A DNA stretch of 14,950 bases from Bacteroidales bacterium (GTDB lineage Bacteria; Bacteroidota; Bacteroidia; Bacteroidales; Azobacteroidaceae), in the NCBI GenBank assembly GCA_020860885.1, contig JAJBTS010000284.1, forward strand, positions 1 to 14,950, read 5' to 3'. Shown in pieces: positions 1 to 6,231 of this stretch. How positions within the stretch are numbered: position 1 is the stretch's first letter; every line of letters starts with the position of its first letter. The notes beneath the pieces are model-generated. The model was not told the DNA's origin. It saw only the letters and a program-made list of their open reading frames with translations, and made no database searches. The position numbers and the translations under genes were made by a program.

Positions 1-45
1 TATCAGGAAAAGAAGATGAAAACAGAAAGCTTATTACTTACCTAA
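1..45 (+). CDS. possible 3' end of an upstream gene (partial)
   Basis: Frame 1 reads 14 codons (YQEKKMKTESLLLT) and stops at TAA 43-45, so this could be the tail of a gene that starts before the window. The stretch is too short to assign, and another frame (from base 3) is also open for about 70 codons without any recognisable protein character. Its position before a hairpin and the lysis genes would suit the last gene of a head or connector block, but that is inference only. Confidence 0.2.
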   Translation, partial: YQEKKMKTESLLLT

Positions 46-120
46 CTTCTATTATATATTCTGTATTTCTCCACTCATTCCAATATCCTTTAAGCAATAC
101 AAAATTGGGCTCTATTACAG

Positions 121-164
121 TCAAAATAAAAAATCACTGCCATAAAGACAGTGTTTTTTGTTTT
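121..164. terminator. possible bidirectional rho-independent terminator
   Basis: CACTG (135-139) and CAGTG (149-153) can form a 5-bp stem with a 9-nt loop. It is followed by six T (154-159) and a second T4 run, and preceded by an A-rich stretch (121-133) that gives a T run on the other strand. The stem is short, so strength is doubtful, but the A-run/hairpin/T-run layout is that of a bidirectional terminator. Confidence 0.4.
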
Positions 165-188
165 CGCTTCCCTTTTGATAGAATTTTG
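157..188 (+). promoter_or_regulatory. possible Bacteroidota housekeeping-type promoter
   Basis: TTTG (157-160) and GAATTTTG (181-188) are separated by 20 nt. The Bacteroides consensus is TTTG, about 19-21 nt, then TAnnTTTG, so only the first base of the -7 box is off. It lies about 60 nt before the endolysin start and just after the hairpin, where a lysis/tail operon promoter would be expected. In such AT-rich sequence a chance match is quite possible. Confidence 0.3.
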
Positions 189-250
189 TATCAGAAACCA
201 ATCAGGAATTCCTAATTAAATTGAAAATACACAAGGATAAAAAAAATAAT

Positions 251-712
251 ATGAACTGGATAAGCGAACATATTTCTTACAAAGAAGCTGTTTACAGCAA
301 TACCGCTCTGAAACACAACTTAAATAACGCACCGGGAGAAAACCATATAAAAGCTATGGAACTGATCGCAGAGAATGTATTTGAGCCGGCAAGAAACTAT
401 TTTATGGAACCGATATTAATTACCTCTTTTTTCCGGTCGCCTCAAGTAAATAAGGCCATAGGAGGAAGTCGTACCAGTTCTCACTTAAAAGGAGAAGCTA
501 TAGATATGAAAGCGCCTACCAATGCGGGGTATACCAATGCGGATCTTTTTGAATACATCCTTGAAAAACTGGAGTTTGACCAGTTGATATGGGAATGTGG
601 AAACTATTACAATCCCGATTGGGTACATGTTGGCTATAAGATACGTGGAAATCGTAAACAAATATTAAGATGTCTAAAGCAAAATGGGAAAAAGATATAC
701 AAACCGATGTAG
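251..712 (+). CDS. M15-family peptidase, phage endolysin
   Basis: Zinc peptidase of the M15 (D,D-carboxypeptidase-like) superfamily, expected to cut peptidoglycan peptides at lysis. From ATG 251 the product has 153 residues and starts MNWISEHISYKEA, the usual beginning of this phage group; a TTG at 221 would add 10 poorly conserved residues and is rejected. The zinc-site motif SSHLKGEAID gives H78 and D85, and the second motif PDWVHVG gives H126 with the likely catalytic D123 three residues before it. R62 lies 16 residues before H78, as in the Streptomyces D,D-peptidase. There is no signal peptide, so it would need a holin or a similar route to reach the periplasm. It is followed after 2 nt by the membrane protein gene. 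Family assignment is firm; the exact bond cleaved is not visible from sequence. Confidence 0.9.
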   Translation: MNWISEHISYKEAVYSNTALKHNLNNAPGENHIKAMELIAENVFEPARNYFMEPILITSFFRSPQVNKAIGGSRTSSHLKGEAIDMKAPTNAGYTNADLFEYILEKLEFDQLIWECGNYYNPDWVHVGYKIRGNRKQILRCLKQNGKKIYKPM

Positions 713-714
713 TT

Positions 715-1040
715 ATGTGGCAGGAACTTTTAACAATATTCCTACCTGTAATTACGGGTATAGCGGGTTGGTGTGCAGCCCGCAGAAAAAAAAATAATGA
801 TTTTTTACATGAGCTGCAAGCAACTATTAATATGCTGGTAAATGAGAATGCAAAACTGTTGGAAGAACAGGTAACTATAAAAAACAGAACACACAATTGA
901 TATGCGAAATTGAAGGATTCCGAATCGAAAATAAAAAGCTACTCAGTGAAGTAGAACAACAAAGAATTGAAAACGCAGAACTTCGTAAAGAAGTGGCTGA
1001 ATTATCTGAAAAATTAGGTGAAATAAAAAAATACAATTAA
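715..1040 (+). CDS. small membrane-anchored coiled-coil protein with internal -1 frameshift
   Basis: From ATG 715 (2 nt after the endolysin stop) the zero frame encodes 61 residues and stops at TGA 898-900. It has one membrane segment (about residues 5-22, LLTIFLPVITGIAGWCAA), then RRKK, then a heptad-like helix. The -1 frame stays open to TAA 1038-1040 and continues the same coiled coil without a break (EIEGFRIENKKLLSEVEQQ and on), giving 108 residues if the shift occurs at A AAA AAC (879-885). The stop lies 2 nt before the next gene, so the long form fits the operon spacing. The basic residues after the helix suggest N-out/C-in topology with a cytoplasmic coiled coil. Between an endolysin and a spanin-like gene, a holin-related or lysis-accessory role is plausible but unproven. 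An earlier ATG at 670 would overlap the endolysin by 43 nt and is less likely. Confidence 0.65.
879..885 (+). other. A AAA AAC heptamer, possible -1 frameshift site
   Basis: In the zero frame the codons are ATA AAA AAC, so the heptamer is in the X XXY YYZ phase for tandem -1 slippage. After slipping, reading goes on as CAG AAC ACA CAA TTG into the coiled-coil extension. An alternative is a real or sequencing loss of one A from this six-A run. Confidence 0.5.
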
Positions 1041-1042
1041 AG

Positions 1043-1546
1043 ATGAAAGTATTATTTCTATTTTTTACATGTCTTTTTACGAGTTGCGGAGTGAATCGGC
1101 AAAAATGCCAGGAACTCTATCCACCACAAATAATAAAAGAAACGATTACAGATGTTAGAGAAGTCTTGAGAGACAGTATCATCCGTGTACCTGCGGATAG
1201 TTCACTGGTAAAAGCATTGCTTGAATGCGACAGTGTTGGAAATGTATACATGAAACAGGTATTGGATTATGAAAAAGGAGAAAAATTAAATCTCCCCGAA
1301 GTATTGCTGGAAAGTAATATCATTACAGTGACCGCAACGGTAGACAGCCTCGACATTTATATCGCATGGAAAGAAAAATACGAAACTACAAACACCACAG
1401 AAACCGTACAGCCGATGGAAATTTATACCAATGTACTTACCGGATGGCAATGGTTTCAAATCTGGTGTGGACGAATTCTTATTCTGTTTATAGCACTTGT
1501 AGCACTGGTAAAATTATTAACACGGGCAGGCCGCCTGATGGAATAA
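1043..1546 (+). CDS. putative unimolecular spanin (lipoprotein with C-terminal membrane helix)
   Basis: The 167-residue product begins with a lipoprotein signal (MKVLFLFFTCLFTSC); C15 in LFTSC is the likely lipidated cysteine. The middle region, about residues 25-130, is predicted to be periplasmic and includes a beta-rich stretch (SNIITVTATVDSLDIYIAW, 91-109). Near the C-terminus is one strong membrane segment (about 137-159, WFQIWCGRILILFIALVAL) followed by R161 and R164, which suggests a cytoplasmic end. An outer-membrane lipid anchor plus a C-terminal inner-membrane helix in one protein is the architecture of u-spanins such as T1 gp11, which disrupt the outer membrane after endolysin action. 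Its place directly behind the endolysin supports this. I do not recognise the sequence family itself, so the role is inferred from topology and context. An unrelated membrane lipoprotein remains possible. Confidence 0.6.
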   Translation: MKVLFLFFTCLFTSCGVNRQKCQELYPPQIIKETITDVREVLRDSIIRVPADSSLVKALLECDSVGNVYMKQVLDYEKGEKLNLPEVLLESNIITVTATVDSLDIYIAWKEKYETTNTTETVQPMEIYTNVLTGWQWFQIWCGRILILFIALVALVKLLTRAGRLME

Positions 1547-1559
1547 GAATATAAAAAGA

Positions 1560-1569
1560 AAGAGCTCTT
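1560..1569. repeat. 10-bp perfect palindrome before the sheath gene
   Basis: AAGAGCTCTT is a perfect palindrome in the 63-nt gap between the spanin-like gene and the sheath gene, the longest gap in the shaft and baseplate modules. It could be an operator half-site pair or a small RNA hairpin, but a 10-bp palindrome can also arise by chance. Confidence 0.25.
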
Positions 1570-1609
1570 ATATAAGAATACAAATACTAATTATTAAAAA
1601 TTAAAATCA

Positions 1610-2764
1610 ATGAACATGAATTATCCTGGAGTAAGTGTAAACGTTGAAAATGGCAACTTGTTAAGGACAGTTGCTGTTTCAGACGGGATCGGAGCGATCG
1701 TAGCAACAGCTTCGAAAGCAGCCAACATTAGCAAAACTCAGGTTGTTTACAGCCTGGCGGATGCAGAAAAAAAAGGATACACTCAGGCAGATGAACCCTT
1801 CATCTACAAATTGGTAAGTGAGTTCTATACAGAACTTGGAGGTAATATGCAGTTGTATATTTACGGTACGGATGCTACCACGACTATGGAGCAAGTAGTA
1901 GGCTCCACCAATCCTACAGGTTTGATTAAGCTGCTAACGGAAGCTACCGGAAATATAAATATGGTAGCTATTGCACGCAAACCCGATTCAAGCTACAGCC
2001 CCGGACAAGGATTTTTGGATACGGACGTAAAAGCAGCAGTTACTGCGAGCCTCCCTATTTGCCAGGCACAGCAAAAGAAAAATCAGCCTGTAAGAATTTT
2101 CATAGAAGGGCGTGTTGCTAACCAGAATGCAGACAACACCTTTACGCCCAGTGAAGCCAATAACGGATTTGTAGGAGTAGTATTGGGTGGTACTACTGCC
2201 GATGGTTCGGCAGCCGTAGCAACAACATTAGCCAGAGCCGTAAAATATCCGGCTCACGTCAAGTTGGGGAGCGGACAGAACGGACCGGTGGCTCTTTCTC
2301 AGGTATACATAGGCACAGACCCGATAGAACAGCGTCTGGATATGGAAACCTTACACGGTGCAGGATATCTTACATTCCATCATCGTCCGGGAATGGCAGG
2401 ATATTATTTCGGAAGAGATAATATGTGTGATGACAGCGATTTCCGTATTCTGGCACATGGGCGCATTATCGATAAAGCTCAGCGCGTGGCTACTACTGCT
2501 TACATGCCTTACCTGGAAGGATCTATACGCCTCGAATCAGATGGAACTATCAATGAAACAGATGCCAAGCACATGGAAGATATCCTGTTAAATTCCATTC
2601 GTTCCAATATGCAGGGCCAGATCTCAGACGCTGAAGTAGTAATCGAACTGGATCAGGACTTGGTCACTACTTCTACTCTTCAAACCAATGTGAAAATATT
2701 ACCGTTGGGATATTTAACATGGATCAATGTAACTATGGGTTTAACTACACAATTATCAAATTAA
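1610..2764 (+). CDS. contractile tail sheath protein (DUF2586-like)
   Basis: The 384-residue product is the sheath that contracts around the tail tube to drive injection. It has the expected opening (MNYPGVSVNVENGNLL) and a conserved C-terminal half: HHRPGMAGYYFGRDNMC (about 262-278), then AHGRIIDKAQRVATTAYMPY, and a closing domain DQDLVTTSTLQTNVKILP that in sheath proteins carries the strand linking neighbouring subunits. The length is near that of small Mu-like sheaths. I associate this version with the DUF2586 family of Bacteroidota phages. It is followed after 4 nt by the tube gene, the standard sheath-tube order. ATG 1610 or ATG 1616 could be the start; the two differ by two residues. 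The upstream sequence is A/T-rich without a Shine-Dalgarno motif. Confidence 0.9.
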   Translation: MNMNYPGVSVNVENGNLLRTVAVSDGIGAIVATASKAANISKTQVVYSLADAEKKGYTQADEPFIYKLVSEFYTELGGNMQLYIYGTDATTTMEQVVGSTNPTGLIKLLTEATGNINMVAIARKPDSSYSPGQGFLDTDVKAAVTASLPICQAQQKKNQPVRIFIEGRVANQNADNTFTPSEANNGFVGVVLGGTTADGSAAVATTLARAVKYPAHVKLGSGQNGPVALSQVYIGTDPIEQRLDMETLHGAGYLTFHHRPGMAGYYFGRDNMCDDSDFRILAHGRIIDKAQRVATTAYMPYLEGSIRLESDGTINETDAKHMEDILLNSIRSNMQGQISDAEVVIELDQDLVTTSTLQTNVKILPLGYLTWINVTMGLTTQLSN

Positions 2765-2768
2765 AATT

Positions 2769-3206
2769 ATGGCAAACGTAAATATCAGAACATCAGAATG
2801 TGCATGGGCTCAGGTAGAAATAGAAATCCTGGGAAGATCTATCAAAGGATTAAGAGCTTTTGAATTCAGTAAAAAAGTAGAAAAAGAACATATCTATGGT
2901 TCCGGAAACGAGCCTTTGGATATACAAAGTGGAAATAAATCGTACACCGGTAGTATCACTGTACTGGGCTTCGAGGCAGATACTATGAATGCGACAGCCA
3001 GAGAATCGGGTTATGAAGACATTACAGACATACCACATAACGAAATTGTAATTACTGCGAAGTTCCAGAAAGAAAAAAAAGATCCGCAAACATTCTATAC
3101 TATTTCGGGAGTGAGTTTTACCGAGAACACAGCCTCTATGGAGCAAAACGCTAAAACACGCGAAATACAGCTCCCTTTCCTGGCAATGAAAATAGAATAC
3201 AAATAA
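2769..3206 (+). CDS. tail tube protein
   Basis: At 145 residues, directly after the sheath gene, this is the expected inner tube subunit that stacks as hexameric rings. It has a beta-rich tube-like pattern: an early strand (WAQVEIEILGRSIKG), a loop that would pack between rings (KKVEKEHIYGSGNEPLDIQSG, split around residues 35-55), and alternating strands (SYTGSITVLGFEA; NEIVITAKFQKE; QTFYTISGVSFTE), ending with a strand (REIQLPFLAMKIEYK). I call it mostly from length, fold pattern and position; the sequence itself is less distinctive than the sheath. A short 22-nt gap leads to the chaperone gene, matching the tube, chaperone, tape-measure order of long-tailed phages. Confidence 0.8.
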   Translation: MANVNIRTSECAWAQVEIEILGRSIKGLRAFEFSKKVEKEHIYGSGNEPLDIQSGNKSYTGSITVLGFEADTMNATARESGYEDITDIPHNEIVITAKFQKEKKDPQTFYTISGVSFTENTASMEQNAKTREIQLPFLAMKIEYK

Positions 3207-3228
3207 ATCAATCTTAAACTTACGTTAA

Positions 3229-3585
3229 ATGGCTGAAAGTAAAAAAAAGCAGAACAATGGCCTGCAAGAATACGAGAAGAAAATAAAAGAACGCTTTCCT
3301 GATCTTGATAAATGGCGCAGCATGTACGCACCACGCAAACTTAATCTTATCACTGTAGAAGACAAAATCGCTGTATTACGCCCGGTAGGTGCTAAAGAAA
3401 TCGGTAACTTTTCTATGATGGTTGGTAATGGTGAAGGTATTGACACAGCCATACGGTATATGTTGGAAGAGTTGTGGCTCGGCGGTGATAACGAACTACG
3501 CGATGATGAAGAATATTTTATTTCGGCAATGCTCGAGGTGCAGAAAATAATTGAAGTAAAAAAGAGTAGCTTTTTAAAGCTGTAA
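3229..3585 (+). CDS. tail assembly chaperone, short form (gpG-like)
   Basis: The 118-residue acidic product lies between the tube and tape-measure genes, the position of tail assembly chaperones (lambda gpG, Mu gp41). It begins MAESKKKQNNGLQEYEKKIKERFPDLDKW; the central part (KLNLITVEDKIAVLRPVGAKEIGNF) looks like the folded core, and DNELRDDEEYFISAMLEV is a helical end. Such proteins bind the tape measure and recruit tube subunits, and are absent from the finished tail. The family often makes a second, longer form by -1 frameshifting near the 3' end. A canonical slippery heptamer, T TTA AAG, overlaps the last sense codons here, so the short form ends at TAA 3583-3585 and a 174-residue form should be made at lower frequency. 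Confidence 0.8.
   Translation: MAESKKKQNNGLQEYEKKIKERFPDLDKWRSMYAPRKLNLITVEDKIAVLRPVGAKEIGNFSMMVGNGEGIDTAIRYMLEELWLGGDNELRDDEEYFISAMLEVQKIIEVKKSSFLKL
3573..3579 (+). promoter_or_regulatory. programmed -1 frameshift slippery site T TTA AAG
   Basis: The zero-frame codons are TTT TTA AAG CTG TAA, which puts T TTA AAG in exact X XXY YYZ phase; slipping re-pairs on TTT AAA and reading continues GCT GTA ACC into an open -1 frame. Five nt downstream, ACCCGG (3585-3590) can pair with CCGGT (3601-3605) with one bulged C, giving a short GC-rich stem at a typical stimulator distance. The earlier A AAA AAG (3558-3564) cannot serve, because its -1 frame meets TAG at 3567. Confidence 0.75.
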
Positions 3586-3752
3586 CCCGGGGCGGAAAGG
3601 CCGGTATGACGGACCTTGAATTTGTAACAGTCTTCGGACTGTTGCAATTCGGGGCTGCCGCCTCCGGTTGGGACGACGACTTATTTTATTTCCGCACCGG
3701 GATTGCATTGCAGTTATGGAAAAAAGGAATAGGAAAAAATAAAATTTATTAA
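3579..3752 (+). CDS. -1 frame extension of the tail assembly chaperone (T domain of a G-T fusion)
   Basis: The -1 frame is open from the slippery site to TAA 3750-3752 and adds 57 residues (AVTRGGKAGMTDLEFVTVF and on) to the first 117 residues of the chaperone, giving a 174-residue fusion. The part from internal ATG 3606 would be a 48-residue protein if translated alone. It contains a conserved-looking FVTVFGLLQFGAAASGWDDD segment and a basic end (LWKKGIGKNKIY), and it stops 2 nt before the tape-measure ATG, as the T frame does in other tail phages. In lambda the T domain binds the tube protein and both forms are required. The frame fills what would otherwise be an unexplained 169-nt gap. Confidence 0.7.
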   Translation, partial: AVTRGGKAGMTDLEFVTVFGLLQFGAAASGWDDDLFYFRTGIALQLWKKGIGKNKIY

Positions 3753-3754
3753 AA

Positions 3755-5626
3755 ATGGATCTAGCAGAATTTCCAAAATTAATCAATATACCATCGGGAC
3801 CGATCGAAAAGTTTGGGGCCGCGGCAAATTCGATTATTACTAAACTTACAGGCCGTAACAAGCTGCTTGAGAAAAGTTATTCCCAGGTTGGAATACATAT
3901 TAAGCAGACTGAAATTACTCTAAGGAATAGTCATGCATCGGATCACATAAAAGCCGTAGGGAGTGAGCTGGAAAAACTACAGCAATTTACCGATACTCAA
4001 CAAACACCTACGCTGCAAAGGTTCGGACTCGAAGCGAATTCCGTTATCGCCAAACTGATTGCAGGCAATAAACTCTTGGAGAGAAGCTTTCTTCAGGCAA
4101 TGAAACAGGCAAAACAGTTGAAAGATACTCGGTCGGGCAGTGCTCAAGCCCATCAGACTGCAAAACCACAGAAATTTTCGAGTCCGGTATCTTTCAAAGG
4201 TAGCAGCAATCTTAAATTGTCCAGTTTCATAGGTAAAGATTGGAAAAAAGCAGCACTCGACACGGCTGTAAACGGAATCATAAACGGTGGCAGAACCGTT
4301 GTCAACAGTAGTTTGGAAAGACAACACACAGAACGAGAAATGCAAACACTTACCGGAAGTGAAAAAGCCGGAACAGACCTTACCAACAATCTCGTAGCAC
4401 TTCAAAAAAGTACCGTCTTGGGGAAAGAAGTTTTTGAAAATGCACAAACCATGCTCAATTTTGGGTTTAACAGCACCGAGATCGTTAAAAACCTTCAGAT
4501 GCTTGGAAACGTAGCTATGGGTGATGCCGGACGATTAAACACTCTCACAACCGCTTTTTCTGCAATAAGGGAAGAAGGAAAACTTACCAGCCAGACCCTG
4601 GCGCAACTGATCCAGGGAGGATTTAATCCCTTGGAACAAATCAGCCTGAATACAGGAAAAAGCATGGCCGTATTGGAGCAGGAAATGTCCAGAGGACTTA
4701 TCTCTTTCGAGCAGATAAAAAAAGCCTTTCAGGATGCCACGGAAGAAGGTGGAAAATACCATAATGTCCTGAGTAAGATGGGTGATACTCCTGCCGGTAA
4801 GATCATGCAGCTGGGCAGTATAATGGATGATCTCAAAGTAAAAGCAGGAGATGCTTTAATGCCATTAATGAACGTTGCTATGGACCTGGCACAAAAAGTA
4901 TTTCCTCTCATGGAAAAAATCATTACACCCCTCGCCGACACTATACAAACGTTAGCAGGCTGGATCTCTAAGGGATTAGCCAATATGTTCAAATACCTGG
5001 AAGGGTCCAGAGGTGCGTCGGGAAGTATTGCTTACGCTTTCAATACCATTAAAACATTTCTTACGCACTATGTGGCACCGACCTTAGGCAGAGTATTTAA
5101 TATGATAGGAAAAATTGTAGGGGTTTTTCTGGACTTTATCAACAGTTCGCAATTCATAAAAGACATACTAGATAAAATATTTTCCCTTTATAAGGCAGTA
5201 TGTCTTTTTATATCTGTGATCGCAGAGGTGATAGGCTGGATTTTCCAGAATATCCTCAGGCCTATACTGAAAGTATTCGAATTTATTTATAGGATAACTC
5301 ACATACCGCAAGCTATATTCAGATTCTTAAAAGAGAAGGTACTGAATATATTCTCCCGATCAGATAGTTCGGACTCATCCGATTCATCTTCTGATAGCAC
5401 GGATAATGATTATGCCAAAAATAAACGTGAAAATGACGAAATGGCAACTGGTCTGGGAGAAACGGTAACACAAGGCGGCCCGAAAACAATAAACATACTC
5501 ATTCCTAAATTTTTAGATAATATAAATATTTATTCATCGACACTAGATGAAGGAGCTGAAGATGTAGAAAGAATTTTCCGCGAACTTTTCGGACGTGTCA
5601 TAGCACAAGGAGCCATTACATCATGA
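3755..5626 (+). CDS. tail tape measure protein
   Basis: The 623-residue protein sets tail length and sits inside the tube. Residues about 196-360 (LTGSEKAGTDL, then TTAFSAIREEGKLTSQTLAQ, LIQGGFNPLEQISLNTGKS and KMGDTPAGKI) match the tape-measure core domain (TIGR02675-type). Residues about 365-530 are helical and hydrophobic with possible membrane-active segments (AVCLFISVIAEVIGWIF near 481-497). A Ser/Asp-rich linker follows (535-552), then a C-terminal module (FLDNINIYSSTLDEGAEDVERI) that probably docks on the baseplate hub. The N-terminus carries two copies of a 25-residue motif 70 residues apart. The stop overlaps the next start by 4 nt (ATGA). At about 1.5 angstrom per residue, a helical tape of this size would suit a tail shorter than about 100 nm; that is an estimate from the family rule. 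Confidence 0.9.
   Translation: MDLAEFPKLINIPSGPIEKFGAAANSIITKLTGRNKLLEKSYSQVGIHIKQTEITLRNSHASDHIKAVGSELEKLQQFTDTQQTPTLQRFGLEANSVIAKLIAGNKLLERSFLQAMKQAKQLKDTRSGSAQAHQTAKPQKFSSPVSFKGSSNLKLSSFIGKDWKKAALDTAVNGIINGGRTVVNSSLERQHTEREMQTLTGSEKAGTDLTNNLVALQKSTVLGKEVFENAQTMLNFGFNSTEIVKNLQMLGNVAMGDAGRLNTLTTAFSAIREEGKLTSQTLAQLIQGGFNPLEQISLNTGKSMAVLEQEMSRGLISFEQIKKAFQDATEEGGKYHNVLSKMGDTPAGKIMQLGSIMDDLKVKAGDALMPLMNVAMDLAQKVFPLMEKIITPLADTIQTLAGWISKGLANMFKYLEGSRGASGSIAYAFNTIKTFLTHYVAPTLGRVFNMIGKIVGVFLDFINSSQFIKDILDKIFSLYKAVCLFISVIAEVIGWIFQNILRPILKVFEFIYRITHIPQAIFRFLKEKVLNIFSRSDSSDSSDSSSDSTDNDYAKNKRENDEMATGLGETVTQGGPKTINILIPKFLDNINIYSSTLDEGAEDVERIFRELFGRVIAQGAITS
3812..3886 (+). repeat. tape-measure N-terminal repeat, copy 1
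   Basis: This codes for residues 20-44 (FGAAANSIITKLTGRNKLLE and the next five, KSYSQ). Fifteen of 25 residues are identical to the second copy at 4022-4096, exactly 70 codons downstream. The DNA copies have diverged, so this is an old duplication kept at protein level. Confidence 0.7.
4022..4096 (+). repeat. tape-measure N-terminal repeat, copy 2
   Basis: This codes for residues 90-114 (FGLEANSVIAKLIAGNKLLE and RSFLQ), the partner of the repeat at 3812-3886. Both copies are preceded by a similar short lead (P.E/Q.K/RFG), which suggests a repeated helical unit near the start of the tape. Confidence 0.7.
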
Positions 5627-6225
5627 TAGAATTTAATTTACAAAATATTTATCAGGAATACTTTGATGAGCCTTATGTAACTGTTCAACAGGACAACCCA
5701 AAGAGATCGTCTCCGTATCATGTGAATTCTCTGAAAGGATATATACCCTCAACAACCACCCGCGGACAATCGCTTTTTTCCAACGGGATAGATTTGTATG
5801 GACGGGCCGCTTTCTTACCCGTCCGTTTCTGGAGATCCAAAAAGAAGATTTTCGATATAAACTGTTGCACCATAAACGTAAAAGGATCAAAATCCATCAT
5901 CCGTAAAGCGGTAGCACACCGGCACGGGACCATCAAAGAACAGTTCCATATAGAAGATTACGTCTTTTCCATAAAAGGTGTTTTGATAGGTGCGAACGGG
6001 AGATTTCCAGAAAAAGAAATTCTTACGCTCAGAGAACTTTACGAAACAGAAGAATCGATTGAACTACACAATGCTTTAACGGAACTGTTTATGCCAAAAA
6101 GCAAAAGAATAGTTATTACGAATCTGGATTTTCCCGAAGTTCAGGGAAAAGACATTTGTCACAGGCCTTTCACCCTGACATGCGAAAGCGATTTTGTTGA
6201 CGGACTTATTGTAAAAGGAAAATAG
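5623..6225 (+). CDS. baseplate/tail protein, DUF6046-like
   Basis: The 200-residue product starts inside the tape-measure stop (ATGA overlap). It resembles a Bacteroidota phage family I recall as DUF6046, always found between the tape measure and the gpD-like hub: LPVRFWRSKKKIFDINCCTI (about 65-84), then IIRKAVAHRHGTIKEQFHIEDY, IKGVLIGANGRFPEKEI, LHNALTELFMPKSKRIVITN and FPEVQGKDICHRPFTLTCES. The position matches the Mu gp43/P2 gpU-gpD interval, where proteins join the tape-measure end, tube end and hub. A tail-to-hub adaptor or initiator role is inferred from that context; no catalytic motif is visible. The DUF number is from memory and should be confirmed by profile search. Confidence 0.7.
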   Translation: MIEFNLQNIYQEYFDEPYVTVQQDNPKRSSPYHVNSLKGYIPSTTTRGQSLFSNGIDLYGRAAFLPVRFWRSKKKIFDINCCTINVKGSKSIIRKAVAHRHGTIKEQFHIEDYVFSIKGVLIGANGRFPEKEILTLRELYETEESIELHNALTELFMPKSKRIVITNLDFPEVQGKDICHRPFTLTCESDFVDGLIVKGK

Positions 6226-6231
6226 TGAGCC

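Larger units (their letters stand above)
46..250. other. AT-rich intergenic leader before the lysis genes
   Basis: No convincing gene is seen on either strand. The stretch is AT-rich and holds a hairpin with flanking A and T runs (about 121-164) and a possible Bacteroidota-type promoter (157-188), listed separately. It marks a break between whatever lies upstream and the lysis-tail operon. Confidence 0.5.

Noticed and set aside
221..250. TTG start for the endolysin
   Set aside because: The extra residues are Lys/Asn-rich and low in complexity; ATG 251 gives the familiar MNWISEHISY start.
670..714. ATG 670 start for the small membrane protein
   Set aside because: It would overlap the endolysin by 43 nt and place a charged stretch before the membrane helix; ATG 715 gives a normal 2-nt spacing.
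516..896. Minus-strand open frames such as 516-896, 3225-3647, 8691-9128 and 12425-12769
   Set aside because: Each lies opposite a well-supported + strand gene, has no recognisable protein pattern and no sensible spacing with other minus-strand genes.
3558..3564. A AAA AAG as the chaperone frameshift site
   Set aside because: It is in slippery phase, but the -1 frame hits TAG at 3567-3569 at once, so it cannot produce the extension; T TTA AAG at 3573 can.
5353..5410. Ser/Asp-rich run in the tape measure as a DNA repeat or CRISPR-like element
   Set aside because: It is a short low-complexity linker coded by varied Ser codons, with no spacer structure.
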